From Drosophila miranda (taxonomy: Eukaryota; Arthropoda; Insecta; Diptera; Drosophilidae), in contig NC_046674.1 in NCBI RefSeq assembly GCF_003369915.1, positions 15,190,001-15,254,000 on the forward strand: a stretch of 64,000 nt of DNA, given 5' to 3'. The notes under the pieces were generated by a model that was not told where the DNA came from, ran no database searches, and was given only the letters and a program-made list of their open reading frames with translations. A program made the translations under genes and the position numbers. Below, in pieces: positions 10,438 through 23,870 of the stretch (the first letter of the stretch is position 1; every line of letters begins with the position of its first letter).

Positions 10438-10975
10438 TGTGTCGTAATTGCTGTCGCGTCGCTGTTATTTGTTTATTTATTGCACGGCGGTGGCGTTGCG
10501 CTTAGCGTCCGGCGGCGTCCTCTGGTAAATGTTTAATGATTCGCCGCAGTCCAGCCGGCTTCGTAGTTTATAAAATTTAAGGCACGGGGCAGCGCAGTCG
10601 CTTGGCTGTGTGGTTTTTCTCAGATTAGATTAACTTAACGATACCTACACGCAACTTGATAGGGCGGGGGCGTTTCTGGGCTTCGAAGCCTTTGTTCTCG
10701 CTGCTCCCGAAATGCACGGAGACGTTGTAATATATCATTTACTCACATATTCACGTATAAATTTACAAATAAATTAGCTTACAATATATGTAAACATGTC
10801 TATGTGTTGTGGGATTTTGTGCGTTTCGGAATATGGTCTCACTAGAGCAGTGTTGTGAAGCGTGCTGGAAATGGTGTTTTTATTTAAAACGACTTAAAAT
10901 TACTTTTTTTTTTCAATCATAATAACTAATCATCAAACTTAATCATAGCTAATCAAAAAAATTAACAACTCTATA
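10438..10975. other. PMP34 upstream region and Claspin 3' flank
   Basis: Contains the PMP34 5' flank and the Claspin 3' UTR (AT-rich, about 10880-10975). No coding frame, TATA box or Motif 1 recognised. Confidence 0.45.
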
Positions 10976-13900
10976 CTAAAGAAGTTGATCAATAAGGCAC
11001 TTCTCCCGACGTGGCTCCAGGCGCGGTTTCTTCATGAAATTAACTCCCGTTTCACTGCTGCTGTTGAGTAAATCCGCCGCTTTGCGTTTTTGATTCTGGA
11101 AACGACAAAAATATACATTAGAGTGATAGGAAACTATGAGATGCAGGCGAAACTATTACCTCGTGTTCCTCCTCTGTTAGCGTGGCAAACACAAAGTTTT
11201 TGGCCCTGGCCGTCTTCACGGAAACAGTTCCCGCTGTTCCGTCCACATCGCCAGCACCTCCCTTGGTAAATCCAGCCAGTTTGGTGAGTGTTTCGTTGTC
11301 CCGCACGAGGAAGGAACCACGTACCGTGCCCTTCTGCTGCCTTCCAGTCACAGTCTTTGAGATCAGGAACGGGGAGCTCTTCTTCATCTCCACCGTCGTC
11401 TTCTTGGCTGTGATAATGTTCAGCCTACGAATAGAGTTTCCGGAATTGCTGGTGTTGTTCGCCACGGCTGGAGATAGGGGGGTGGCACCCTCCTAAATGA
11501 TACAAATTCAGAAACTGATATCCATACGATAATCGATCTTGCACTCACCGCTTTCAGTCCATTCTCCAGTAGGAGCTGCTCGCGTTCATAGCGAATCTTG
11601 CGCCACATATGCTCGTTCTCCTCATCGCCACTGCCCTCGTTGGCCTCACCGTTCTCAGTGCGCTGCTGATCCTCTAGACTGAAACCACTATCGACATTTT
11701 TCCAGCGAAACTGGCGTTGTCGTACGGCTCCCTCTTCGTCCTCGAAAAGCATTTCTTTGATTTGACGCACCTCCCGTATATCCTGGTCGAGCATTTTGCG
11801 TCTGCGAAAGAAAGCAATCCCAATGACATTTGTTTGTTAAGTCTATCCTACGTTTATACTTACGCATGGATTTGTCCGAGTTCGCTGCGTAGCTTTTCCC
11901 GATCGAACTCATCTTCATCGCCCAGTTCTATGTCATAGGTATCCATGTTCTTCTCGTCTTCGTCGGCGGAGCCCCACTCAGACTCGGATAATTCCGCCTC
12001 CTTTTCCATAAAGTTTGATGCTCGCAGCTTGCGATCTTTTTTTGTCATTTCTACAACGATTTCATTCTCCTCGGAGTCATAGTCGACAAAGGTTTCGGGT
12101 ATCTCCTCCACTGGTTCTGAATCGCTTCCCAGCGGCTCCACCTCCTCCTCGTCGCAGTCCTCGGCATCGCTCTCTTCGTCATCGGAGAAGCCCAAAGCTC
12201 TCTTCTTTGGCTTTTTCTTGGTGAGTTTCTTGTTGCGCGGCTTCTCTGTCTCAAGGGGTTCCTCCTTTGTCTCCTCATCACTGGACACAATTTTGTTGGC
12301 TACCTGCACCGGCTGGGAGTCTTCTTTAGGCTGTTCTGTCTGCTGCGTGGGCTGCTGTGTTGCAAAGGTGCCTGAACAGAGGGACTCCAGTTCTTCGGGG
12401 GCTTGGCTGCTTGCCATTCCAAATTGTGTCATGGGAATCTGACTAATCAGCGCCGTGTCCGTGGAGGGAGCTGCTGATGAGCCCATTTGGGATTGCGGGA
12501 ATTGGCCAGAGCACAGGTCGAGCAGTTCATTCTCCTCATCGCTGGCAGTGCGCCGGGTCTCCGCATCGAAAAGTTTGTGGGCGGACAGTTGAAGCTGAGT
12601 GGCCGTCATGGGTGTGGCATTGCTGGGCGGCTTTGGAGTCTGCAGAAGATCCAAGTCGTCCTCATCAGAATTGTCATCATCCTGGAAGGCTCTGATGATT
12701 CGATTCCTCTTCTTTCCAGCTGGATTCTCCTCCTCTGGCTCACTTTCTTCCTCACTTTCACTGCTGTTTTCCGATTCAGGTGTAACATCTTCAACTTCAG
12801 CATCTAATTGAACATCCTCTTCAGCATCAGCTTCATCCAATGCTGTTTCCTCGCCTTCTTCTAGTATCTCCTCGTCCTCATTGATGGCCACTTCAGAGGG
12901 GCAAGGCTTTTCATCCGGCTCGTACTCCTCATCCTCATCCACATCCATGCCTTCCTCTTCGTCGTCTTCTGCTGCCCTTTCCTTTTCCTCTGCCTGCTTT
13001 TTGCGCAGATCTTCCATGCGCTTCTGCGTGATACGTGACTTGAGCTGCTCTTGCATTTTCACATAGGCCGATCCAGGCGTGGCATCCTTGTTAACAGGCT
13101 CCTCCTCATGCAAGTGAATGTTCACCTTGGACATCTCCAGTTTCCCATGCGCCGTAGACAGGATGCTAAATGGAAATTGGCGTTAGTCGAGGGTGTTAAA
13201 TGGTGGCATTTTCTACTCACTTGACAGTCTCCGTGGTCTTGTGCTTCTTGGCCTCTCGTGTTTTCATCAGACGTTGTAGCAAATCGTCAACTCCGGTTGA
13301 TTTTTTGGCAAACATGTCGCCCGTTTCCAGATCAATCAGCATTGTGGCATCTCCTTTCAACGAGGGACTGACATCCGTGCTTTTCTCGATCTTCAGCCGT
13401 CGAATGGCCTCACTTATCCGGGGAGTAGCGGGCTTAGAAGGCGGCGTGGTATTAATAGTACTCAAATCCAATCTGGGCAGCTCAATAACTTCCGTGACGA
13501 GGCAGTCTTTGGTGGATAATCCCACCCCTGGTTCTGGTAGACATTCGCGCATCTCCGCGAACCTAAGGGCAGCTGCAGCAGAAGTAGATGCTATTGGCTC
13601 TTCCACCTTCTCCTCCTCCATAGCAAGGGCTTTCAATATTATTTTTATTTCTTCTGACTGCTTCTCCACTTCGTCTAAGATGTCTGCCGCTTCATCCATT
13701 ACACCAGGATTATCTTTCATCTCCACAGACGCTTCATTGTCGTCCGAACCATCCTCATCATCGGGTTCCGATTCGGACTTGAAAAACTCAGTGGCCTCCT
13801 TGGCGCGATCGTCCATTAGTTTTCTGCGAATGTACAAATAATGAAACACAGCTTTCCGATGGATTCTACAGTACTTACGCATATGCCTCCAGTTCCTCTC

Positions 13901-14973
13901 TGTTCATACGCAGGCCCATCGATTTCCTTGGCTGTTTGCTGGGCATGGGACTCCCCCCGGCCATGGCCGTGGCCAGAGGTGTATTGATAGTGCGGCGGCT
14001 AAGAAATTCCTTCAGGGTACGCGGTTTGGGCTGGTGGTAGGGCACACTGATGTGCGCCTCGCGATGCAACCGCTGTTGCTCGCTCTGAATGGCCTGCATA
14101 GTGTCCAGCGCTTTTTTAGCCGATGCCTAAGAAAATGGGGAATCGGAATTTGGTTAATGCATTTTCCAATCTCTATTGAACGGAGAAATTTACCCGCACG
14201 GCCTTGGCTTTCTTAGGTGCCTCGGCGTGAACTTCAGTGGCATTCTCTTGCTCTCCGCCGGACTCCTCTCCGTTGCTTGGCTCCGGCTCAGATTCAGAGT
14301 CTACTAGACCTTTGAGTTTGTTCTTTGCGGGACTAGTTTTCTCACCGCTTTGCTCTTTCTGGGATTCGTCATGGCTGTGGCTTTCGCTGTCGCTGTCGGT
14401 GTCCATTCGTTGTTTCTTTTTCTTTTCCCGCTTGTTCTTTTTCTTTGGCTTGTCCTCTTCCTTGGGCCCCTGCTGCTCTCCCTCACTGTCCGTGTCGATG
14501 ATGGCAGATATCTTCTGCTTGGCTTTGGGGGCCATATACTCCTCATCTTCTTCATTAATGTCTGCAAAGCGATGCCTACTGGACTTCGGCGAGATCTGCT
14601 CTTCTGCCTTATCGGGTTCCCCTTCGTTTTCGTCATCACTGTCTGGGAGACGCTGTCTTCTGGATATGGGGGATATCTGTGCCTCTGCCTGGTCCACCTC
14701 TCTAAACACCTTCTCCTGCACTGACTTTCCATCTTCCTCATCATCGCTGTCCAGAAATCGCTGCCTCCTGCTCTTGGACGCCACTTTCTGGTCCTTTGCA
14801 TCGGAAATCTCTTCATTTTCGCTGTCCGACATCATCAGACTCTTGCCACCCAACAAATCTTCAGCGGAAACGTTTTTCTCGTCTTCCTCCTCCACTTGCA
14901 GCTTTTCCATTGAGTAGTCTTCTTGCTCGTCATTTTCTGCAGCCGTTGCTGTTTCGGCAACCGTTTCGCTCAT
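10976..14973 (-). CDS. Claspin: Claspin, replication-checkpoint mediator (complement join 10976..11095, 11160..11492, 11549..11801, 11864..13165, 13221..13823, 13879..14126, 14194..14973)
   Basis: Seven exons give a 1212-residue, very acidic protein. All six introns are short (49-67 bases) and GT-AG, and the phases join exactly. Two Chk1-binding (CKB-type, ExxxLC[ST]GxF) motifs are visible: ENELLDLCSGQF (about 755-766) and EELESLCSGTF (about 801-811). Claspin travels with the fork and, once ATR phosphorylates these motifs, brings Chk1 for activation. Exon 1 has repeated SDxExE casein-kinase-like patches and a Lys/Glu-rich block. The middle has the MSKVNIHLHEEEPVNKD and QEQLKSRITQKRMEDLRKKQ blocks, and the C-terminal part has KIRYEREQLLLENGLKA. 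Length is near vertebrate Claspin (about 1340). The ATG at 14973 is the first in frame. An E2F palindrome lies about 80 bases upstream. Confidence 0.87.
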
Positions 14974-15052
14974 GTTTCTGGGTCACTTCTTTCGAGTTAA
15001 AGTAAAAAACACAACCAAAAACAATCTGAAAACGCACACTATTATGATTGTG

Positions 15053-15066
15053 TTTTGGCGCGAAAT
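15053..15066 (-). promoter_or_regulatory. Palindromic E2F site upstream of Claspin
   Basis: TTTTGGCGCGAAAT contains overlapping E2F consensus half-sites on both strands (TTTGGCGC and TTTCGCGC), 80-93 bases upstream of the Claspin ATG. Claspin is an S-phase, E2F-regulated gene in mammals, so the placement fits. Function here is inferred. Confidence 0.6.
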
Positions 15067-16810
15067 GTGTTGAAAGTCGCGGGAGCCAACAGCTGATGGG
15101 CACAGTGCTGTAAAGTGTTTGAAAACAAAGTGCTTGGAATTCTGTGGTGCGAAACACGGCTAATCGGATTGATTTCTAAATCGGAATTTCTGGCGAAAAT
15201 TCCACAAGAATCACAGTATATCTGCTCTACACACAACCCACATTCAGCTAAATAAACTATTTAATGGCTGGTTTTTAACATTTTTACTATATTAGTGTTG
15301 CTAGGCATGCCTACAGGTGGCGCCCCTGAGCATGAATCATTATTTGAAAATTTAAAAATTCCTGTTGCCAAATCTATTACCAAAGTTTGATTTAAATCTG
15401 TATTACTCAAAGCTAAGTGTCTACAATTTAATTTAGTGCCAATCAGTGCAACAATCTATACAATTTACATGTTAATTCATATGCAAACCAATCAAATCAG
15501 ACACCGTGAACATCTGCAAGGCAGAGCCAAAGCATCACATCAACCTTTCCACAGTACAGCAAACGAAAGTAATCAGCGAATGAATGGATTTGCATATCTA
15601 GAGGTACATATACATATGTAGCTGTTCTCTTGTTGCTGCTGCTGTCTCTGTGATTGTTTGGCTGGGTTAGCGAATTGTTGCAGTTGGGTTGCTGCCACTG
15701 GCTGGCAGCGATGCTTTCTCCGCATCTCTTTCTTGCGCCCGGCCATTTCTCTTTCACAGTTTGCAGCCCCCCTAGAAAGGCTGGAGGTCTTTTGGCTTAG
15801 GGTCATTAAGTAACCCACTGCTGCTGTTGCCTAATGATAGCCCTCGTCGAGGGCCCAGCGACCCATGTGTATCCCCAGCCCATCTACCCCCCTCCCCCCC
15901 AATATCCGACTGAATAAATAGCATTAAAATGCAATTATAAATGGCCTCAGCCACAAACGCATCCAGTCCAGTCGACTTCAGGCTTTGATATCAATTAACG
16001 ATGGTTTCTCGGCTCTGAATGAAAGCAAAAGGCCGAAACCCAACAACCAAAACCGAACCGTTTTAATGGGTGTCAAATTCCCCAAAGTCTTTTCACTTTA
16101 CACGCTCCAAAGATCGCCGCATTCTGGGCTCACTCACACATTCATTCTTCACGAAGAGTCCGTTCGATTTTGATTTGATTAATGCATTTTCGAATGTCTT
16201 GGAACGCGAGGGGGGTGACAAATGCCGGGTTGCGCAACGCCACCGATGAATCCTAAAAAATACAAAGCGTTACGTTACACAACATTTAGAAAGATTGAAA
16301 GAAAGTCAAGCACACACATGGGCATCGCATCATTTATGTATCTTATGGTTTCCGCTTTGCAAATTTATAATATATTCCCATAACCATACGCAGCAGGGGC
16401 TTAATCGGTCGAGAAATTAGCGGGGTATTGACAACTCTTTGATGCTCTCACTGGGAGCGGGAGAAACTGATGGAGATATGGCTGAAAATAGTCTATAATA
16501 GGTGTCTATGATTCTTTGCTGATTATGTCATTTTATATTCCATTTCATTCCCAGAAGAAATATCTTCAAGTGGCGGCTACTCATAGATAGATTAAATCAT
16601 AATGCTCATGCTTATGGGCCATGAGCCAGGCATTTGTATCTTTTAGCTTCAGCTTGCGCACCAATTAGCATATTTTTAATAACAATAACAAGAAAAAACA
16701 ACTCCACAATATCTCGACTTGGACCGAGCACAATTTCTCTTTCATTTGGCCAAAAAACCGCTTAACTAGCGGCCACTATCGTATCTGTGTATCTGTGATA
16801 CGGAGATATC

Positions 16811-16838
16811 TCTGTCTGTGTCTGTGTCTGTGTCTGTG
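16811..16838. repeat. (TCTGTG)n microsatellite
   Basis: Perfect or nearly perfect tandem six-base units in noncoding DNA. Confidence 0.8.
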
Positions 16839-18531
16839 CCTCATCTTTTCTCATATCTGTAGCAGAGATTTTGCTGTTGGCCACTTACGGTATTTCTGCG
16901 CCTTGTTGTCGCTGTCGCTACCTAATTTGCATACGCACACAGCCAGATATCGGTGTCTATATAGAGGGAGATATACACATAGTGTGTGCATGTGCCACAG
17001 TGTGAAACGAAAGTGAAAATCGTCGAGTGTGAGTGTTTTGTGCTAAACGGAGAGACTAGCCAAGCCTAGCCCGAAAGATACACATAACTTCCAAATGTCT
17101 TGTATCAATATTGATAGCCCCCAAAAATCTTTGTGGAATTGGAAATTGGTCTTCGATCGACAGCAAACAAAGCCCAGCCATCAGGCTGATGGATGCCCGG
17201 CCTTTGTACACTGGAAGGCTTTAGGAAGCTATTTTTAAAACTCTCTTTTCTTTTTTTTAGCCAGGCTATATGCAGCTTATGCAATCGGCCATATCGGACG
17301 TAAGCCGGACACAGAGGCCTTTCAACGCTTTTCAACTACAGCTCTCGACTGGTGATCGGATCGGATCGGATCGGAGTGGATGCTGATGCTGATGCCGGGG
17401 CTTAGCTCTCGACTCTGTCTCTCGCAATTAAATGCAAATTGACATCCGCGGAGTCCAACAAAAGAGCCAAAGCTGATCCAGGCTTGTAATGTTGCATGTG
17501 GCACATGTATTGTAGCGTAGCTGTTCCTTGGCCCCAGACCCAGACACGCCTTTTGGCTCTGTCTTTCGTCTTTCGTCTGACTTTGGCTCTGTCTCGGGCC
17601 TTTCGATGCTCGATTGAGATTTTTGCCGTTTTGCTTTTAGCATTTCTTGGCTTTTGGCGAGTGAAAGTGATATATGGCGCATGACTCAGGCTCCGTCCAC
17701 GGCCACGGCCACAGCTCGACTCCCATAAGTAACCCGAACCCAAGCCCCAACCCGTACCCAAGTCATATGCATAAAATAATAATTAAGCGCCATTTATGCG
17801 GCCAACCATCAGCAGAAGATATGGCCAAAAGGGCGCAGCAGCCGCCAACAACCGAAGAAACACCGAAACCAAACTCAAAATCAATTGACAAGTTTCATGG
17901 ACACAGAGAAATTCACCGAGGAAGTGTCGTCGTGGGAGTAATATTACCATAGGGACAGAAAGAAATCATTCGAAATTAGTGAAGCTAAAATTCTTGGGTA
18001 CCAATCGCCCCCCAAGGGAATGATATTATTATAAATATTGAAAAGCAATCCTAATTTCTGCTCTTAAATTTTCACTAGCTATTCTTTCTGTTTTAAAACA
18101 AGTACAATTTATATTTCCTTACATTGAATTATACCAATAAATCGACAGAATTTTGAACTCAATTCCATTCGATTAAAACAAAAGTAATGTTTAGAAGGCA
18201 ATCATCGGCTAAATCTCTAATAAAAATCATGATTATTCACCAAGACGGCTCAACATTTTCTTGCCTCCAGATAGGAGGCATATATTTTGTTTGCCAAGCA
18301 GTAGACAAATTATCCAACAGTCTGGGGCCAAAGTATGCTGCCAGCACCTGATCTGCAGTTATTACAGTCTGGAGTGGAGCAGCATTCCCCCCCAGCATTC
18401 ACCATCGTCTATAGCTGCAAAAGTTCATTGTCTTTATAAATGTGTTTTAGGGCCTGGCGACAGACTCAACCCAACGGAAAAGCCTCCAACAATAACAATA
18501 AAAGCCATAAAAACACTCAACAAATTGTGGC

Positions 18532-18532
<1 letters not shown>

Positions 18533-18563
<31 letters not shown>
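18533..18563. repeat. (CAG)n microsatellite
   Basis: About ten CAG units in a noncoding stretch. A frame through it gives polyglutamine or polyserine but has no gene context. Confidence 0.85.
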
Positions 18564-18566
<3 letters not shown>

Positions 18567-21461
18567 TGACAAAAGAAATGGAAAGTAAAAAAAGAGTGGA
18601 GATCAGATCTGTAGAGCGTTCGGGACGCAGAGGTGATTCCATTGAGCTCGTTGACCGGGAGACCGGAGACCCGTGCTGGGGTGCACGGAGGGTGGAGGGA
18701 CTTGCATAATGATTGACATTGTTAGGGCCAGACCCCGGTCGACAATAATTTGCCGATAAACAATAAGAGCTTAAATTGTGCTCCGTTATAACTGCACTGG
18801 CATCGGAAAAGGTGGGAGAAAGATACCAGCATACACCCGAATCTCGCAAAACACCGTAGGCCAACAGGTTTCAGTATTTTCCAAAAAAAAAAACTCAACA
18901 AAAATTAACTAAATGAACTCGGGATTACCTCGGGCTATTGTTGTCAAAATCAAGTGAGAAATGTAGGAAACGGCCGAAAGATAAAGATTTTTGGGGGAAA
19001 TGGTAAACACGTTTAGTGTTGGACAAACTTTTATTTCATTTTTTAATATAGTTTTTATATTGTTTTTATGTTTGCATAAAGTGTTAAGTAAATTGTAAAA
19101 GGCAGTGGGAATATTTGTATATTTTTAAGGAGTTCTTCTGCAACAGAAAGACATGAAGATTTGTAACTGGAAGAAGAACTTTAATGTATTCTAGTTATAC
19201 GATTTGTATATCAAATTATCACATTTATCACCATCAGATGGTTCTAGAAAAATGCAAATAAAGAGTGAGAGTAAGTGGAGATCTGAGTATACTCGAACCA
19301 AGCGCTGTTAATCATTCAATAAAAGGTTGGTTCATGGAATGCTTAACTCTTTTCCAGATATTGCCTTACTTTCCCTTACGAATTACATCACATCTGAGTT
19401 CTCTACGCACAAACCATTGCCTTTCCCAACCAAGCGAACTCCAAGCGAACCCCCCCGGTTCGGGGCTTAATTTTCTAGAAAGAAAAGACAAAACAAACCG
19501 AAACCGAAACAGAAACAGAAACCGAGCTGGATCTGGGCCTGCCCACGTACCATCGAGATCGAGATGCGTCAGGCCGTGAGGCATATCCGTAACTCAATTA
19601 GCATGCCAGGCACGTCCCTGACCCAATTCCGTTTTGGATGGCGGATGGCAGGGGCTGCCAGCGTAACCACAGCGAATCACAAAAAGCATTATTTTGAATT
19701 CAAACAAACGCATTTATGCTGGTGCTGGTGCTTGGTGCTTGTGCAGAGGATCTACGTCATTCGAAGCCATGCCTGGCCCCATGCATGCCCCATGTGTGCT
19801 GCGCTGTATGTGAATCACCCCGGATCCAAGGCAGGGCAGGGCTGCGATTGGCACTGCATGAAATCGAAACCCCCAGCACACGGAACTTTCGATTTCTTTT
19901 GGTCTGGCCCAGAGGCGGAGGGCCAAGCAGACAGACAGCAGACCCTCCCTCCATGCTGTCATCGCTTGGGCAGCCAAGGTGCTTTGGCCAAATGAAAGTT
20001 CACAAAGATTACTTTCTTGGGGCTTGGGCTTGGGGCTCCGCCTCGAGACGGATCAATTGTCGTAGATACATTTCGCATTTGGTATCTCTCTCTCCCGCTC
20101 GGATTTGGGCATTTCTATTTAATCATCTGCGAGAGTGTGCCGGCCCGATTGGCAATTTGTGTAAGCATTTTTGTGCCATTTCATCATCAAAAATTGGCCA
20201 AAAAATATCTCCCAGTGGAGTCTGGTGGCGGGTGACACATTTGCTTTTGGCAAATTGATCAAAATTGGCACAAAGTTATTTGTCGGTTTCTTGGTTTGGG
20301 TTTTCTTTTCGTTTCAGTTGTGCAATGCGGAGCATTACCTGGCCCCCAAGGCATTCCCAAATTGGCCAGAAATCATTTAATGGCTGCGTTTTGTTAAAAA
20401 ATCTTCAATCATTTATAATAACCACAGTTTCTTGGAGCATAATTTAATTGAATTAAGTTTTAAATGAAATGCTGGTTGCCATAGAAATGGGAAAATCGTA
20501 GAAAGAGATTTCAATACTCGTACAAAGTATTAATAAAAACTGCCTTGATTTTCGAAAAATTCTTGAGATTCTTTGATTTGCTTAAAATAACAATGGAATA
20601 TGGGGAAAACTTTCACAACTCATTCTTGGGGGAACCTCTTTTGAGAACCTATAAAATAAACAAAGGAATCACAGCCCCAACAGTTGTGCAAATAACACAA
20701 TCAAATATTTCCACTTTTATTCAATTAATTTCTCTCGAACCAAACAAAAGACTTAGGCAACGAACTTGCTCGTTCAGATAAATCAACGAGAAACAAGGGT
20801 ACAAAATTCCATTTCGAAATGATTTCTTTTATCAAAAGTGCAGGAGCAGCCAGACAATAAAATGACTTAATAAACTTATTAAATAAACAAAAAGGTTAAA
20901 TTAACAAAAAAAAAACAAAAAAAGAAGCATTTGCCGCAGCGGCAGGCATTCCGTTAACAATAATTACATATGCATTATGTCATTAAGGGGGGTGGCGGCG
21001 GTTGGGATTGCATAATCATAATTTAATTTTCCAATGCATTGGCCAGAATAACAAGAGGCGTCAAGAGTCAGCCGCACACCCCACAGCCAACCGAGGAGCC
21101 CCGTTAGCTGACTCAGAGCCAAAGCCGGACGTGGACCCTTTACGAATAACAATCGAAATTAGGCAATCGTTGAGGTAGTGGCTCGATCGTGGTGTGCCCC
21201 GACGTCACCAGTTACCTTGACACAGCCAGGCCGCCTCTGCGATGGGCCTTTTCGATGGGGTGGGATGGGCTGGAGGGGAGAGGGGAGGCGCTGCAATCTT
21301 GTTGCCAAAAATACCCCGGCAATGCTCCCGCAAGAAAGAGCCACAGAAAGCGGCCTGAAATGAAAAGTTGGCCCGAAACTTGTTCGGTTCGGATCGGATC
21401 GGGTCGTGTTTTGAGCCAAAGAATAGCCGAAAACGGCATATTTTGCATTCAGCGGAGACCC

Positions 21462-21552
21462 AGAGAGAGACAGAGAGATAGAGAGAGAGAGAGCAGAGGG
21501 GCAGAGAAGCATCGCGCAGAGAGAGAGTGTTGCTCCAGAGAGAGAGATATAC
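21462..21552. promoter_or_regulatory. GAGA-rich block in front of the distal dyl exon
   Basis: Repeated GAGAGA runs (AGAGAGACAGAGAGATAGAGAGAGAGAG and again at 21518-21528 and 21537-21548) are typical GAGA-factor (Trl) targets. They lie 110-200 bases before a TATAAAA at 21662. GAGA clusters of this kind mark developmental promoters with paused polymerase in Drosophila. Confidence 0.6.
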
Positions 21553-21661
21553 ATATATATAAGCACTGCGCGCTCTCTTTCCCCAACGATATAGTCTCTC
21601 CGCCTTGTCTCAGACACCGCTCGAGCGAAGCAGCCGTAAAGGGGTCAAAACTTTCACGCGA

Positions 21662-22055
21662 TATAAAATCTTGGTTAGAGATACGGCCGGGCCGCATTTT
21701 CATTTCAACGTTTGTGTGCGACGAGTCGTCTTCTGTCTCTCCATCTTGTGTGTGGCGTTTCGAGTGCGTCCTGTCCAGCGTCCAGCTCATCGCGACCCGC
21801 TGCGCGTCCCGTGTTCGCTGTGCCCCGAATATAACCCATATATGAAATTGGAATAAAAAACAAGCGAACAACACTCTCGATTTACTCTTTTTTTCAATTT
21901 GTGCATCGAACATATTCGAGATCAGATCCAATACGATCCGATCCGATCCAATTAAGAAAGCGAAACAAGAAAGGAAACAGCTTTCAACGTGATCCGCCGC
22001 TGTGCCATCCAACCCAGCCAAAGCCCCCAAGGCCAAGGATTTACAGTGCCCGAAG
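21662..22055 (+). other. Candidate distal TATA promoter and noncoding first exon of the dyl gene
   Basis: TATAAAA at 21662-21668 is followed by an initiator-like TCATTTC at 21700-21706 and a downstream AGTCG word at 21724. The stretch then reads as a long leader without a good conserved ORF. It ends in a strong donor, GAAG before GTAAGA, at 22055/22056. The next strong acceptor in front of a gene on this strand is TTTCTTTTCTTGCAG at 31799, just ahead of the ZP-domain start codon. I infer that this is the 5' exon of that gene, with a 9.7 kb first intron. TATA-to-initiator spacing is about 40 bases, longer than the usual 30, so the exact start is uncertain. Confidence 0.5.
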
Positions 22056-23812
22056 GTAAGACACGATCGACAATTGCGGAGGGAGTCGTCAAGGAGTTGA
22101 GCTCAATGGAAGTTCGATATACTTACGATCTTTGCATGCATGTTTTTTTTTTGATTTTTTTTTAAAGTTACTTATTTGTTTGCTGTGCTGTTACTTTTGT
22201 TTGGCAACTTTTGGCAAACTTTTGGTATCTGTGATCTGTGTGTGGTTAAAAGTGTGACAGGATAATTGTCGAATTGTGTGTTATAACCTCTATATTCAGA
22301 TATTGAACACAATTTATTTATTTAGATATATTTTTTTATTAATTGGCCAATTGAGCGTACTTTTTTTTTATCTTAAATAATGGCTAAAAAAGTAAAAAAT
22401 TATAAAATAATAGATGAAACAGGAAAGAAGTCTGTAAGCCACCTACTGACTCGTCTTTTCCCCTGGCAAAAGTCGTATCGCTGGATTTGAAAGAGGACTA
22501 AAAGGATTTCTGTGGGTTTCTTTCTTAAGGCTTCACTGATCATTGGATCAGTTGTAAATATCTTATACAAGTAGTTCAAGTCTCCAGCTCAAATTATCTT
22601 TTTTTTGGCCGTTTTCCATTTATCATAATTAAAGTAAATTAAAACCTTATGAAATATGAAAGATTCCTCAACTTTTAAAACCGCATTAAGCACTCCCATC
22701 TCTAATATATGTCTTTAAACTTCAAGGCATCGGCGCTCAGGGCAACACTTTCTTGCTCATCCAGTACTCGTTAGATGATAGCCGAAATCTGCCCCTTAAG
22801 CGCTCATATATGAATGATATGATATAGTATCTCCAAAAACCAAGTTCTACTTGCTTACAAAAGCGTTGCAATCACCTTCTGCGAAAGAAGTGCCCAATAT
22901 AGATTTTATTTTCGTTGGCAAAAAAAGAACTGATCCATTTAGAAGAAAGTCGAGACGCATTATGCGGAAATATGGCTATTATTAATGGATAGTTAAAGAG
23001 GAGGTATATGATGCTCTTGAAAAAGCTGTAGCTGTTCGCCAGCTAGCTGCCTGCTGAGGCATGCAACTGGAGCTGAAGCTGAAGCTGGAGCTGGCGCTGA
23101 AGATGAAGATGAATCTAAAGATGTGGAACCCTTGGCTCATTAAGCTTCATTTGGATTTGCATAGCTCTCAAATCTTGCAATCGATGGGTAGAAGGGTAGA
23201 AGGGGGAACCCACCCACTGGAGGGGAAACAACACTTCAAATTCAAGTTTCTGCTGCAACTTTTGCCGGCTCTGGTTCTGGTGTCTCATGTTTGCTGCTCT
23301 TGTGCCTCATGCTGCTGCTGTTGGTGTTGCCGCTGCTGCTGGTGCTGCTGCTGCTGGTGAAATTTCATCGCGTTTCGCGCGAATGAAAGTCTGAAATTAC
23401 CCGTGTGCCGCTTCTCATTCGCTGTCGTAGTCGCGGGGCACTGTGTGGCTTATGTTGCAGTTGCAATTGTAGAGTTTTCCATACTCACATGTGTTGCTGC
23501 TCTTTCTGGTGCTGTTTGATTAATATTGCGAATTGCTTTGTTCAAAAACTGCTCCACTTTGGATAGTGCATGAAAACAATTTCGCTCGGCACTCAGATAC
23601 ACACTCACACACACACACACACTTAGATGCAATCTGCAGATACTTGCGTCTGTGTATCTCTGGCAGTCAGCACGCGCGCTGATGCCTTTAGCCAAGTGGG
23701 TTGCTGTTGCTGTTGCTGCTGCAGACATTGCTCATACGCCGTGTGTGCCATTGCCACTTGTCATCGCTGCCCAAACATAGCGCCTGCCAATACTTTTAAT
23801 TGATTCCACACA

Positions 23813-23870
23813 GACACACACACTAATACACACACACATACACACACACATACACACACACACACACAGA
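23813..23870. repeat. (CA)n microsatellite, interrupted
   Basis: Long ACACAC tract with TACAC and CATAC interruptions in noncoding DNA. Confidence 0.85.

Larger units (their letters stand above)
15067..21460. other. Gene-poor region upstream of the distal dyl promoter
   Basis: About 6.4 kb with no convincing gene on either strand. Open frames are short, overlap microsatellites, or lack recognisable folds. Content includes (TCTGTG)n near 16811-16838, a (CAG)n run at 18533-18563, a C-rich patch around 15890-15900, and AAACCGAAACAG-type repeats near 19497-19525. Low coding signal plus position upstream of a developmental gene makes this a candidate enhancer region; no specific element is proven. 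Confidence 0.45.

Noticed and set aside
21189-22036. Overlapping frames on both strands (21189-21845 + and 21449-22036 -)
   Set aside because: They cross GAGA repeats and the promoter/leader region; the translations are low complexity and unrelated to known families.
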